A stretch of 64,000 bases of DNA from Allium sativum (GCA_030737875.1 JASFAX010000020.1:32502688-32566687), one strand, 5' to 3'; numbered from the stretch's first letter, positions 23,015 to 36,121 are shown. A program made the numbers and translations. The notes: generated by a model not told the origin, from the letters alone.

Positions 23015-23998
23015 AGATAGAATGATTTTAGGGTTAGGTTAGGTGTTCTTTTATAGGTGGGTTAGAGCAACTTGGACCTTAGGATTAAATAAAAACTCAT
23101 CTAAACCGTACACCTCACCCTAGAAAAGAACCATCCAGAACAACCCTTTTCACGCTTAGATCTCCTTTAAATAAAATAAAAAAAAGAAACCGCTTTATTT
23201 CTTACTAATTAATGCATTACATACTATTTTTAATGTATAGCAACCTCTTTCCTTCGTGCATTCATTTTTTTTTATTTATTTATTTGCATTTATACGTGAA
23301 CCTTTATTTGATATGTTCTTCTCTTAATCAATTAATTGATTTCTTTCTCTTTTTGTCTACTCTTTTTGAAAAGAAACCACATATCCATAAACCATTTTCT
23401 TTTATTTATTTACATCTAATCACATGTTCATGCATCTCTGATTTGAATGTTATTTAATATCATTAACCTTCCTCCAATTATGGCATGCTTATGCCCTTAT
23501 TAGTTTACTTTTTAATTCAAAAGTCGATCCCCTTCGCATTTAATTGCTCCATTTTAATTTTTACAACCTTTTTCTATGCATGCTTTAATTGCACATTTGA
23601 CATGTTTTGCATTTCATATTCTCTTTCTTTTATTTGCATCACATTAATTTATTTTTATTCAGGTTCATGCATCATCCATTTATTTAATGCAATAATTTCA
23701 CATATCCTCTTTCCCTTATTGCATTAATTTCAAATAACATGTATACATATATGCCCCCTTTTTGTTTATCTCTATGTTCGCGTGCAACTTCTAATTTGAA
23801 TCATGTTTATACGCATCCATCTCTTATGCTTATACTAATTTCTATATGCGAAAAATTGTCTATTTTATTTGGAAATTATCTTCCTTAATCAATTAATAGT
23901 TTATTTCCATTCTTTCAATTAAACGTCCAATTAACTTATCCCCTTTCGCACTGAACCAATTTGCTAAGCCACTATTTAGCCGCTCCTTAAAACAAAAC

Positions 23999-24084
23999 AA
24001 AAAAAAAATATGAAACTGGTGGGGATTGAACTCACAACCTCTTATGTACAAGTCTCGTGTATTAACCAAATGAGCTACTAAGTC
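23999..24084 (-). ncRNA. tRNA-like cassette in element A U3 (5' LTR copy)
   Basis: Better kept than the other copy: A-box-like TAGCTCATTTGGTTAAT (24061-24077) and B box GAGTTCAATCC (24023-24033), followed on the minus strand by a T run of about ten (23999-24009), which would stop RNA polymerase III. The predicted transcript is about 80 nt. Activity is unproven, and it may simply be a captured tRNA or SINE fragment. Confidence 0.5.
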
Positions 24085-24515
24085 TTTTGTTAACAAGACT
24101 TAGGACCAAGCTACATATTATTCTTTTCCCATTGCTCTTTTTCATGTTTTGTTGCATTTCTTAAATTAAGGATAACTTCTTCGTTTTAAATCAGTTTTGT
24201 ACAAACTATAGGTCTAAATTGACCAGAAAATCGCCATAAACGTAATGATGCTAATTTCATGACCAAATTCTGGAGTCTCTTCAAATTCTCCTTTTTATTT
24301 CTTTCTAAATGTTCGCATGTATTTCTCGCATTTCACTGTATTTCTTCTTATTTCAAATATTGCATGTAATTTCTTTATTAATCTTTTACTTTATTTCACT
24401 GCATAAACTTCTTACATGAAATTACATTAATATTATTTAATCTTATCTTTAGATATATCCATGCATATATACATATATCTCATTTTTAATTGTATTAAAA
24501 ATGCGGGGTGTTACA

Positions 24516-24520
24516 ATGAC
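24516..24520. repeat. Target-site duplication of element A, right copy
   Basis: ATGAC, identical to 66-70. Confidence 0.9.
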
Positions 24521-25349
24521 TTGCCTAGAACGCAGCTTCAGGTTGTCATTAGACTCTTAGAGTCTTCTTTTTAACTTCTTTGTAAATTTGCAGGCTTCAT
24601 TGCCGCTCCTCGCGTAATAATGAAAACACTTCTAGACAGCAATATAATACACTTACGGCTTCTATATATACCGAATTATCTCCACATCACTAGACTAATA
24701 CTAAAGTTATGTTGGATTTTCATCTATTCATTTATCAGTAATGCGTGTTATTTCGGGGAGTCATTTACTTTTGCAAAGATGTAATTGTAGTGGATATTTG
24801 GTTATAAGCATTGGATGTGACATGCCGCGTAACATAGTTTTGTTGAAAAATGGATTGGGTTACCATTAGTTAAAATGGAAACTGCTTTTCGAGCAGCGCC
24901 AGTCATGTTTACATTTCTTTATTATATTTGTTGATTGAGTAATTATGGTAATACAATTCAAACACTTTTTTTGTTAGTTAAATAATTTAACAGTTAAAGC
25001 CTTTGTCATTTTGTTAGAAAAACATGCCACCATTCATCTGCATCCATTATGAAATCCAATTTAATAATTGTTATGCCTAATTCTCAATAAATTTGTTAAT
25101 TTATGTGTGTGTGAACAGAAAACCCACTTCTTTTGTATGTTTCATAAATGTGGCAGTAAATTAATTGTACAGCTTCAGTGTATACAAGTAACTATTTTCT
25201 TCCTTTCAACTTTACAAAATTAATTTATGCATTTTGGCTTAGATTTTAACTAACATTTAAAACAACTTGATTTTCTTGGTTTCTTTGCTTTTCATAATAT
25301 ATTAATTTCTTTTCTTTTCTTTCTTGGTTTCTACCTTATTTCAAATAAT
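24521..25349. other. Spacer between A and C
   Basis: 829 bp without repeat or RNA gene that I recognise. Joined to 1-70 it gives the DNA before A landed, in which TACGTGGTC through the duplication reads open for about 25 codons and stops at TAA near 24573. That is too short to call an exon. The stretch 24697-24717 recurs exactly at 25418-25438 inside C. Confidence 0.5.
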
Positions 25350-25354
25350 ATTAG
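25350..25354. repeat. Target-site duplication of element C, left copy
   Basis: ATTAG. The same bases follow the other end of C at 63798-63802, more than 38 kb away. This shows that everything between is one insertion plus its later passengers. Confidence 0.92.
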
Positions 25355-25512
25355 TGAAACGACCCAAACTCGACCGTACGGGAAAGCCCGGATTGAGTTG
25401 AGAACATGACAAATCAGAATACTAAAGTTATGTTGGATAGTCAAAAACAGGTTTCCTCCCAAAAATACCAGTGCATAAAACAAACACTGCAATGCTTTTT
25501 TTGAAAAATTGA

Positions 25513-25578
25513 GCTATTATAAGTCTCAGGTCCCATCACAAAATGCAGTTGGAGGATAGAGTTTTCTCTTATAATAGC
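25513..25578 (-). other. Conserved stem-loop in the shared LTR 3' block (C, 3' LTR)
   Basis: GCTATTATAAG (25513-25523) pairs perfectly with CTTATAATAGC (25568-25578). In the 5' LTR it is 33087-33156 with one mismatch. Confidence 0.65.
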
Positions 25579-27359
25579 CAAATATGCTTGGTACGTTTAA
25601 AACAAATCATTTGATATTATTATAAGTGGATATTGTATAAAATAACTTCAAATATAAATGTATCAATCATAGATGACATGGGTACCATATATCATGTTGC
25701 CATACTAGTCTCTACAATCAAAACCGAAATGTCACGTATTGGAAATTGAATTCCATCAGTGGGTCGAGGAAAGGAATCATCCTCAACGGCTTCGAGACAC
25801 CCTAGCAAATGCCTTAGGGTTAGAACGCTGGTGAACCCTTGGATCTTCAGGGTCGATCCACACTTAGCGGATTAATTATACCTAAACAAACATTTCCCAT
25901 TCCTATAGGACCTATCTATCGGCTCCATCGTAACCGATATAACCGAGGCGCCTCACAATCTATCATCCATATAGGTAAAAAAATATAAATTTATGGGCTC
26001 CATACCATGACACCGCCCATAGCTAGAAGGAAATGTCGTGCACTCCCTGCAGTCATGATCCCGTTTTTGACACATACCGAGGTTGAGGCTCGCGAATTAA
26101 CATTGTACACAAAGATACGCTATTTAAAGCAATGCTTTGATCATCAAACACAAGACTCCGGTTTTCAACAGTAGCCTTGATCATTTGCATCTTAGCATGC
26201 CACACAGGCAATTCATGCATTGCAACTGATGTCTATCGATATATAACATCTAAGGTCGTACGTTTTAGAGAAGGGTGTTAAGCAAGAGAATAAATTCTCC
26301 GCCACCAAACAAATATACATATTTAATAGAGATCGATCAACACAGAATAAAGTCCTACATCAGACATACATCCATTTACTAGTTTGTTCGGGGTATGAAC
26401 GAAACCGGAGGCACCTTATTCCTTGTCCCATATGTCCAATACAGGAGAGAGGTCCTCGCATATCTGGTCGATCTCCAAGTACGTTTGGACGATCACCATT
26501 TATTACCTTGTCTTGGGTGTACAGCCCAATCAAGACATCAGTAATCATCCAAAGATGTGAAGAACTCCGGACTTCAACCACTGCCTTCGTCGTTGATTTA
26601 TCATCGAATCAATTATTCAGAATGTGTATAAACCCAGCATTTCCGAATAATTCACGTATCTTATAATCAAGTGCTAAAAAACACAACATATGCCTCATTC
26701 CAATTCTGAATATTCTTTTATTCAAATATTCATATCCTTTGGGAAAGGTTCCCATTAATTATATCAAAGATAAGTTGTTTAAATTTATTCTTTAATCTTC
26801 CTTTAGATATAAATTCTAAACCAAATTAAGGTTTATCAACTAGTCGGGATTACTGAGCCTTACCGAAGTAATCATTTGTTTAATTTCCCAATCCCAACCT
26901 ATTCATCCCATGAAGAAACTCTGGTAATACTCTATACCTGAAACCACGGTGTTATCGGTAAATTTAATTACCATTTCACGTCCAAATCTAATTAACAATT
27001 TAACTATCGCTTGGAGCAAAACTGATGATAGTCCATTCTCGATCATTTCCCAAATTTGATAATTTAAATAATCACATTCACATTTCAATCTAATTAAAGA
27101 TTCATTAAAACTCCACTTAGTTTTAGTCTTCCCAAAAATCAATATTAATGTATTTAACTTTGGGAAACAAAACATGTTGCATCGACAATCTTCACCGTAC
27201 CACTGATTTCTGCCAAAATATAACCTCTAAGCTCGTACATCTTAGAGAAGGGTGTTAAGCAAGAGAATACGTTCTCCGCCACCAAAAAGATACATATTTA
27301 GTATATATCAACAATACAGTACGAAATACAATGTTAGACATGTAATCTTGTCTTTAACT

Positions 27360-27873
27360 GGGTTAAACAACTAATGTCATTTAAAACATAGTTCATTACA
27401 AACCCAAAATCACATTAGACTAATTATGGAATCTTCATGGAAAAACAGATCAATATATATAATCGATATCAATTTCCATATCCAACTAATAATATAAATG
27501 GAATAACGACAAAGCCTTTTAAATTCCATATATATTAACAGTCTTCCTACATAGAAGCTCATTTCGATTATTACCAAATCGAATTCAATTTAATTCCAGT
27601 TAAATATATTAAATTAGAAAACATTACATTGGAAAATTTCAATTAAATCTTAATATAAAGATTTATGAATTCCGAATCATATTTCACTATTAATCGGGTT
27701 AATGAACGAATGTGCTTAAAGACATAGTTCACGATAAACCCAAAATCACATTCCATTTTATTCCATTTACGAAATATAATTGGAAACTCTGATAATTTTA
27801 ATTAAAAGATTTATTCTTTTCACCACAGGGTTTAAGAATAGTGTTATTTAAAGCACCACTCATGAAAAATCCA
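27360..27873 (-). repeat. Three GGGTT/AACCC stem-loops in element C
   Basis: 27360-27405, 27696-27741 and 27838-27873 share a double stem: outer GGGTT with AACCC, inner GAAC-type with GTTC-type. The third has lost one outer base. E has three counterparts, B one. Confidence 0.6.
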
Positions 27874-29289
27874 AAATCGAATTTAATATTAAACACAAGG
27901 CTCTGAATAGAAATTATATCTACTTGTATTCAATATCAAATTCTGAAACTAACGGATATCGTATTGGGAATAATGATATCTATATCTTCCAAATTCCCAT
28001 AACAATATCCGTATAAACATGGAATCCAATATCGAAATATTTCGAAGATTATTTCCATTCAAATCCAATACAATTTATTCATTAGAAATTTCTGGTTATT
28101 CTAGTTAACAACTAGTTCATTTCGATAAAAACATATTTTTACCTTTTCAAATTTGGAATTTTTCATCCCAATTCTTTCCAATTCATTTATTATGATTTTA
28201 CACAAATTACTAATATTTTTAACAATTTTATTGAGACTCTTTCAGTCGATTTCCATAAACGGTCATCGAATTGCACTTACAATGACCTTTTTCAAATTCA
28301 ATCTGGACATAATTCCAAATCCAACCATTAGATTTCAAATCTATTATATTCTTTGGAAATCTCTTTTCAATACGAACCCAATGGTTCCAGTTTTAGGAGA
28401 ATCCGACTGTCAGATCTCCCGTAATATCAATTCGAAGTCGATGGTCGCGGAGCGGCGCATTCTATTCAGGTCATTAAATATATATAATATATATATTATA
28501 TATTTCATCGATTTCGATTTAAAACGTATTTTATAAATCGTTTACAAAATTCGTTTTAAAATGATTCTAACTTCATTTCAATTTTAAATCAAAATTGAAT
28601 ACTCCTTATCATTATAATATATAAATGATAATTTTCAAAATATCGGATTTTGAAATCATTTCCTTTTCGATATTCATTATAAAAATGAATAAAATATATA
28701 TAAATATCGTCCATGTTGGAACGACGCAAATCTAATCAACACGGCTTCATATATTTTAATATTCTCGTGTCCATCCAAAATCCGACATCGAATTTACATT
28801 TTAATCCATTACTGAATATTATTTTAAAATATTCTTTATTTTAAAATATTTGTTATTTTAATATGTTTGTTATTTTAAAATATTCGTTATTTCTGAATTG
28901 GAATCACACAGTTAATTACCATATATTTTATTTATATGGATTTCATACAATACATTTATATAACAACAATCAAAACCAATCAAACATCATCCAAAGTGCA
29001 TTACACAACTGCATAAGCATTAAATATAGATAATTAACGCTTACAACAGTTTGTCAACCAATCGATTGACATATAGCAAAACAATTGAGATTAATGTACC
29101 CAAATATCATCCCATTACCCGTATGGGGTTTCAACCAACAAATACTGAATATTATTTGTGCAGTTGGGCGATGTGTAAAATTAATCGTCCCAATCACTGT
29201 CAGTTATATGAGTGTATATAAACAAATCATCCAATTTGTGTATGTATATTTATTTTCATTTAAGGAGAATTTCATGCCGTTCATATATA

Positions 29290-29454
29290 CGTTAAAAATT
29301 ATATTTTTAACGATACGATATTTATTTCAACACATGAATATTTTCTATAGTCCATACATCCAATAAAAATAATATTTTTATTGTTCAAACATTTTATTCA
29401 ATACATGAATATCTTATGCAGTTCATATACACATTAAAAAATATATTTTTAATG
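29290..29454 (-). repeat. A5/T5-core palindromes in element C 3' LTR
   Basis: Three palindromes with an AAAAATNATATTTTT-like core and different arms: CGTT/AACG (29290-29312), CAAT/ATTG (29361-29383) and CATT/AATG (29432-29454). The 5' LTR has the same three at 36945-36967, 37017-37039 and 37088-37110. Confidence 0.75.
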
Positions 29455-30602
29455 AATAAATATTTATTCTAGAAAATTTCGGCATTATTACGGCGCAATA
29501 TTAAAATCGGAGTAATGTCTAGCACTGCCTCTCTCCTGATACCTGCTCGTGCCATACACAATCATCAATCCAATCAATCGTATCACAATACAGCCAATTT
29601 CACAACCACAATCAAATCACATAGAACATCCAAATAAATAAAGAATTAACTACACCAATGCCATTTACGGTGCCATAAGTGGCTATTCACGGAGTATGAA
29701 ATCCGTGTGTCGGTAATATTCGTACATCGCTTTCAATTTATATGATTGTGTGAATTTGAGTGTTGAACTCCATATAATTCAACTAAAAATCTATGCTGGA
29801 AATTTCTATGTTTTATAGTTATAAAATACATTAATTAATTGTACAAAATTTTAGTGAAAAGTAGTCACATTGGAATCCACTCCACCGTGCGTTTCTGAAG
29901 TACCGATTCACCGTTCTGATCCCAGAATTTGCGAACGAGCTCCAATCTTCACGTCGTCCTTTTTTCTAGTCTAAGCCCGCCATTCCGGACAACTTTCGCC
30001 TAATGGACTTTTCCCTAAAAATGCTCCATTTCGCCAGAATTCGCGAAAAGACACAATTTGCACAACAAACATTGGACGCATTTTCCGGGCGACTCGACAA
30101 TCCAAAATATGAATTTCTTATACCCAAATCGAAGAGAAAATCGTGCTCCTTGATTTTGGTATTGTGGAGGTTTGGCCAGAAGTGCTCGGATTGGAAGTTA
30201 TGGGCTGTGGAAGCTCAGGGTGTTATTAGCAAACATTGTGAATAATAAAAATTGGGTTTTTAATGAATAGGGGGCCCACAGGCGGCCGTTGGTGGTGGGG
30301 GTGGTGGTTGGAGAGTCGGGGGGGACGGTATGGGGTGCACTTGATTAGCAGTGGCGGGCTTGGGGCTAGAGGCGGCGGTTTAAGTGGATTTGGGGATTGA
30401 GGTTCAGATTTGGGGAAGATTGAGGTGGGCGTTGTTTGGAGAGAGGGGGCGGTGCTGGGGAGGGCGACGGCGGCAAAAGGGGGGTGGCGGGGCGACTGAC
30501 AGCGGGGAGGAGGAGCTGAACTGAGGGAAACGATGGGTGTGGGTTTTTACCATCGTTGACCGATTTTGAAAAGTGAGGAAGAGAGAAAACAAAGGGGAGG
30601 GG

Positions 30603-30618
30603 AATATATATTTTATAT
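30603..30618 (-). promoter_or_regulatory. TATA region, element C 3' LTR
   Basis: TATATATTTTATATTT on the plus strand, followed on the minus strand by a CT-rich leader. Position matches the TATA of B and E relative to the LTR start. Confidence 0.5.
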
Positions 30619-31501
30619 TTAATTTCTTTTAATTCTCTAAAAAGTTTATTTTTCTTTCGAACTCAAAATCGAACCCAATGACAGTCGCCTCCTTCTAAAT
30701 ACCCTCATTCCGAACACAGTGGGATATTTCTCAAAATCCAATTCGACTATTTCGGTCAGTTTTCGTTAAAATTAAACTATAAATTAATATAACGTTCAAA
30801 TTTGATTTCAACGTATATTTTAATTTACTGGGGCCACATATTGGCTTCAAAAATTTTTGAAAAATAAATCTAGCTATGTTTTGACAATATGGTCCTAATA
30901 AAACTAATTTCGTCGAATTTGGAGGTGATTTGAAATGGCCATTTTCTAGTCGATTAAATTCAAACTGAAAATACAAAACACATTTAAATCCACCACCCTC
31001 GCATATTAGTTCAAAAAATTTCAAAAATTGGAATCTAGCAATAATTTGATATTCCGGATCCAACAAAAGTGATTTCGTCAAAAACGGAGGTCGTACACAA
31101 AATGGCTATTTTTAAGGGCTATATATTGTATAAAATATATATAAATTCCGTAGCGACTATTTTAAAATTCAAACTGGAAATAACTTTCAATTCTCGTTAT
31201 GAAATACGGATTTTTCACATTCGCTAGAAGAAATAATTAACCAGATTCAAAGATTTCTTATTTTACTGAAATCCATTTTCTTTTGAATCCTGTACATTCA
31301 TTAGAAATTTGAAATCGAATTTTCAAATTATCGCGCCATTTCATGCTCGTTTTATAATTAAAATACATTTAGTCATTCTAACTTCGATTTAAATAAATCT
31401 TTAGTCATTATTATTTAAAATAAATCATTTTAAATATCCAAAATCCATTAAAATTTCCAAAATAAAAATATTAAATTGGTTCTGACATTCCGGTTGTTAC
31501 A

Positions 31502-31514
31502 ATCTCCCCCACTT
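31502..31514 (-). other. Polypurine tract of element C
   Basis: AAGTGGGGGAGAT on the minus strand, directly before TGTAACAACCGG. It is the cleanest PPT of the five. Confidence 0.9.
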
Positions 31515-31873
31515 AATATCTTTTGGTCATCCAAAAGGAATGGAGCTGAAAGTTGTTTAACTAACCAACTCAACTTTCATTCTTGTTTTCATTCTTCAAC
31601 TTTTCAGTTTCTAAGTTTCTAATTCTTCAAAAATTTGGCTAACGCCCTAAATTTTTCAAAAAAATTCGACATAACCACCTTTTTACGGGGAGACCTTTAA
31701 AACCGCAACTAGCCTCACAAGGCCCTTATCAATCCAAAAGAAAGCTAAAAAACCAAGCGGCTAGCCAATCGGCTCATAAAATCATCAAAAATCAAGAAAT
31801 ATAGTAAACATGTACCTATTTGTCGGGCGTACAATTTTATTCCTCTTCGTGGCTTCTGTGCTATGCCGTATTC

Positions 31874-31914
31874 GTGTGTGTGTGTGTGTGTATATATATC
31901 TGTGTGTGTGTGTG
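31874..31914. repeat. TG/TA compound microsatellite
   Basis: TG run, then TATATATATC, then a second TG run. Confidence 0.9.
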
Positions 31915-32196
31915 TACATGTATGCAATTCTAACAAATTTTCAATTCAATCCAATTTGGCTAAATTGCTTTACATTCTCTTATTGGTTTTATTAGTTGAA
32001 TTAATAATCAAACATCACAACCAGCAATCAATTAGTTGATTAAATTTTCAAATTAATAATTTTTATATATTCAAAATTCATATTTTCAATATCAAACCAC
32101 AACAATAAGTCGTATCTAGTTTTGTTTCTCAAGCAGTCAATGGAAATACATATATATATATATATATATCCCACTTTCATTACTCGAAAATAAATA

Positions 32197-32220
32197 CTGA
32201 TAATGCTACAGTATTATCAG
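32197..32220 (-). promoter_or_regulatory. Dimerisation-like hairpin (C)
   Basis: CTGATAAT (32197-32204) pairs perfectly with ATTATCAG (32213-32220). It stands where B has its GGCC-loop hairpin, but the loop (GCTACAGT on the plus strand) is not self-complementary here. Confidence 0.5.
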
Positions 32221-32419
32221 AATCATCCCCGGGCGATTAGAGTGTAATTTTATATATACCCAGTATATTTGAAACTTCGAATATACTTTCATGACGCGTA
32301 TATGCAAAATCTTTATATACTCAATTGTCCAAATTCAATTTAAAATAAAATATTTAAATACGTAAAATAAGGTTTAAATTTCAAAACTAAATTTGTTTTC
32401 AGTAAATAACACTCTTCTA

Positions 32420-32485
32420 ACTCATTCTAGGGTACTTCGGATCCCATCTCTAACGAGTCATTGCAATTGGATATTACCAATCCAA
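32420..32485 (-). promoter_or_regulatory. Post-PBS double hairpin (C)
   Basis: Plus-strand arms ACTCATT (32420-32426) and AACGAGT (32452-32458) give, in sense, ACTCGTT with AATGAGT including one G-U pair. TTGGAT (32467-32472) with ATCCAA (32480-32485) forms the second hairpin. Confidence 0.65.
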
Positions 32486-32546
32486 TCTCCGATGAATTAT
32501 TTCATTTGGTACTTATGTGTCTTGTTCTCGAGCTCCGTAAACCAAA

Positions 32547-32558
32547 GCTCTGATACCA
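32547..32558 (-). other. Primer-binding site of element C (initiator tRNA-Met)
   Basis: GCTCTGATACCA on the plus strand, three bases from the LTR end at 32562. Confidence 0.93.
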
Positions 32559-35500
32559 CGATGAAATGACCTAAACTCGCCCTTATGGGAAAGCACAGAT
32601 TGAGTTGAGAACACGACAAATCAGAACACAAACGATAGAACATTTCATTGCTTATCCCAACAACTTACATCAGAGTATCAGAATAACAGAGTATGAATAA
32701 ATAATATACATTAGTAAAATGTCAGAGATTAAAATACATTACATAGCAACGGAAAAATAATACATAACATAACTGAAAGAGATACACGGATACAGATCTT
32801 TCCGAGTATAGCTACAGCTATAAATCCAGGATCTTGTGAATATAATATCTGCAAAACCAAAACTACTAGTTGTCTGTGTTGAAAATAGGGGAACCAAGAA
32901 TTTAGGTTAAAACAATAAACTCCAGGTCAGTCATGTGACTGGTTTGAGAACTAAAACAGGTATTTTAATACTTTACTTTATAAATAAAGTAAATTAAGGG
33001 ACCACGCCGTATAACATGGAACGGGTTTCCTCTTAAGAATACCAGTGCATAAAACAAACAACGCAATGCTTTTTGGAAAAATGAAACTATTATAAGACTC
33101 AGATACCATCACAAAATGCAATGCAAGCCAAAGGATAGATTTTTCCCTAATAATAGCCATACATGCTTGGTACGTTTAAAACAAATCATTTAATACTATT
33201 ATAAGTGCATAGTGTATAAAACAACTTCAAATACAAATGTATCAATTATAGATGGCATGGGTACCATATATCATGTAGCCACACTAGGCTCTACAATAAA
33301 AACCAAAATGTCATGAATTGGAAATTGGATCTAATCTATGAGTTGAGGCAAGGGATCATCCTCACCGGCTCCGAGACACTCTAGAAAATGCCTCATGATT
33401 CGGATGTTGGCGAACCCTTGGATCTTCATGGTCGGTCCACACTTTGCGGATTAATTATACCTGAACACACGTTTCCCGGTCCTATAAGACCTATCCATTG
33501 GCTCCGTAGTAACCAATATAACCGAGGCGCCTCGCAGTCCATCATCCACATAGGTAAAAAAATATATAAATGTTTGGACTCCATACCATGACCCCATCCA
33601 TAGAATGAAGGAAACGTCGTGCACTCCCTGCAGTCACGATCCCGTTTTTAACTCCCACCAAGGTGTGAGGCTCGCAAATTAACACTATAGACAACGCTAT
33701 GATATTTAAAGCCATGCTTTGACCATCAACCACAAGATTCTATTTCAACAGAATCCATGATCATTTGCATCTCAGCATGCCACACAGGCAATTCTCGCGA
33801 TGCGACTGATGTCTATCGATATATAACCTCTAAGCTCGTACATCTTAGTGAAGAGTGTTAAGCAAGAGAATAAATTCTCCGCCACCAAACATATATATAT
33901 TTAATAGAGATCAATCAACATGGAGTAAAATCCAACGTCAGACACATATCCATTTACTAGTTCGTTCTGGGTCTGAATGAAACCGGAGACACCTTATCCC
34001 TCATCCTATATGTCCAATACAGAGAGAGTTCCTCGCATATCCGATCAATCTCCAAGTACGTCTGGATGATCACCACTTATTACCTTATCTTGGGTGTACA
34101 ACCCAATAAAGACATCAATAATCATCCAAATAATGTGAAGAACTCTGTTCTTCAACTACCGTCTTCATCGTCGATTTATCGTCGAATCAATTATTCAAAA
34201 TGGGTATAAACCCGGCCTTTCCGAATAATTCACGCATCTTATAATCAAGTGCTATAAAAATAAAACATAATCCTCATTCCAATTCTAAATAATCTTTTAT
34301 TCAAATATTCATATCCTTTGGGAAAGGTTCCTATTAGTTTTATTAAAGATAAATTCTTTAAATTTATTCTTTAATCCTCCTTTAGATATCAATATTAAAC
34401 CAAATTAAGGTTTATCAACTAGTCGGGATTATCGAGCCTTACCGAAGTAATCATTTTTTTAATTTCCCAGTACCAACCTATTTATCCCATGGAGCAAAAC
34501 TAGTAATACTCAATATCTAACACCATGGTGTTATTGGTAAATTTAATTACCATTTCACGTCCAAACCTAATTAAAGATCTAACTATCGCTTAGAGCAGAA
34601 TTGGTGATACTCCATTCTTGATCATTTCCCAAGTTTGATAAATTAAATTATCAGATTCACATTTCAGTCTAATTAAAGATTCATTAAAACTCCACTTAGT
34701 TTTAATCTTCTGAAAAAACAATATTAATGATTATTTAACTTTGGGAAATCAAGCACGCCGCATCGACAATCTTAACTATACCATTGATATCTGCCGATAT
34801 ATAACCTCTAAGCTCGTACGTCTTAGAGAAGGGTGTTAAGCAAGAGAATAAATTCTCCGTCACCAAACAGATATATATTTAGCAAATATTAACAATACAG
34901 TTTGAAATACAATATTAGACATGTAATCCTGTCTTTAAATGGGTTAAAGGACTAATTTTATTTATAACACTGTTCGCTATAAACTCAAAATTACATTCAA
35001 CTAATTATGGAATCTTCACGGAAAAATTGATCAATATATACAATCGATATCATTTTTCGTATCTAATTAAAAATAAAAATGGAATAACGAAAAACCTTTT
35101 AAATTCCAAATATATTAACAGTCTTCCTCCAGAGAAGCTCACTTTGATTATTACCAAATCGAATTCCATTCAGCTCCAATTTAATATACCAATTTGGAAA
35201 ACTTTACTTTTGAAATTTTCCATTAAATCTTAATAAAAAGATTTATAAATTCCAAATCAAATTTCACCGTTAATCAGGTTAAAGAACGAATGTGCTTAAA
35301 GACATAGTTCATGATAAACCCAAAATCACGTTCCATTTTATTCCAACAAAATATAATTGGAAACTCAACTAATCTTAATTAAAAGATTTATTCTTTTCAT
35401 CACAGGGTTTAAGAATAGTATTATTTAAGACATTATTCACGACAAACCCAAAAACCAAATTATTATTAAATATAAGGCTCTAAATAGAAATTATATCGGC

Positions 35501-36119
35501 TTATATTCAATATCAAATTCTAAAACTAACGGATATCATATTGGGAATAACGATAACTGCATCTTCGAAATTCCCGTAACAATATCCGTATAACCATGGT
35601 ATGCAACATCGAAATATTCCGAAGATTATTTCCATTCCAATACATTCCAACTTATTCGTTGGAAAATTCTGGTTATTTTTAAACCCGTTTCAAATCCAAT
35701 TTATTTCTTTAAAAATATTGGATTATTATTCTAGCAAATAACTAGTTCATTTCAATAAAAATATATTTTTATCTTTTCAAATGTGGAATTTTTCACCCGA
35801 ATTCTTTCCAAATCATTAATTATGATTTTACACAAATTATTAATATTTTTAATAATTTTATTAAGGCCCATTCGGTTGATTTCCATAAACGGTCATCGAA
35901 CTACACTTACAACGACCTTTTCCAAATTTGACTTGGACATAATTCCATATCCCACCGTTTGATTTAAAATCTCTTATATTTGTTGCAAACCTCTTTTTGA
36001 TATGAACCCAACGATTCTGGTTTTAGAAGAATCCGACGGTCGGATCTCTCATAGGGTCAATTCGAATTCAATGGTCGAAATTCGCGAAAGGTCGCAGCTT
36101 GGCGCATTCTATTCAGGCC

Positions 36120-36121
<2 letters not shown>

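Larger units (their letters stand above)
71..24515 (-). mobile_element. Element A: giant-LTR, tiny-internal retrotransposon, split by element B
   Basis: Non-autonomous LTR retrotransposon read on the minus strand. Its 5' LTR is 19400-24515 (5116 bp), its internal region is 18125-19399 (1275 bp), and its 3' LTR is 71-18124, which is about 5.09 kb once B and one duplication copy are removed. The PBS (19386-19397), the PPT (18125-18140) and a perfect ATGAC duplication all agree with this reading. Both LTR ends carry TGTAAC/GTTACA. The element has no reading frame resembling gag, protease, reverse transcriptase or integrase. The PPT context and the TGTAACACCCC start recall Tekay/Del-type Ty3-gypsy elements, which is an inference from family habit. 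LTR copies look roughly 93-95% alike on sampled stretches. A partner supplying proteins must have moved it. Confidence 0.92.
19400..24515 (-). repeat. Element A 5' LTR (5.1 kb)
   Basis: Uninterrupted copy. Its content in plus-strand order mirrors the 3' LTR: R/U5 part (19400-20800), stem-loop pair (21865-22040), AT-rich part (22070-22580), TATA-like box (23007-23014), the site matching the insertion point of B (about 23535-23545), and the tRNA-like cassette (23999-24084). No protein-coding gene seen. Confidence 0.93.
25355..31501 (-). repeat. Element C 3' LTR (6.1 kb)
   Basis: In plus-strand order: the shared 3' block (25355-26720) with a deletion of about 380 bp at 25418-25447, a stem-loop (25513-25578), a GAGGCGCCTC palindrome (25945-25954), a direct repeat of about 90 bp (26238 and 27218), three GGGTT/AACCC stem-loops (27360, 27696, 27838), a GC-rich patch with TA-rich palindrome (28446-28502), a TTATTTTAAAATATT repeat (28808-28892), A5/T5 palindromes (29290-29454), a G-rich stretch that is the CT-rich leader on the minus strand (30270-30600), TATA (30603-30618) and U3. 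No gene seen. Confidence 0.9.
31502..32561 (-). other. Element C internal region (1.1 kb, non-coding)
   Basis: Related to the internal region of B along its length. Holds the PPT, a stretch with TTTCTTTTGGATTGA shared with B, TG/TA microsatellites (31874-31914 and 32149-32169), a hairpin with CTGATAAT/ATTATCAG (32197-32220), the post-PBS hairpins (32420-32485) and the PBS. No gag-pol frame. Confidence 0.9.

Noticed and set aside
24521..25349. Host gene in the spacer
   Set aside because: No frame, splice pattern or domain strong enough to call.
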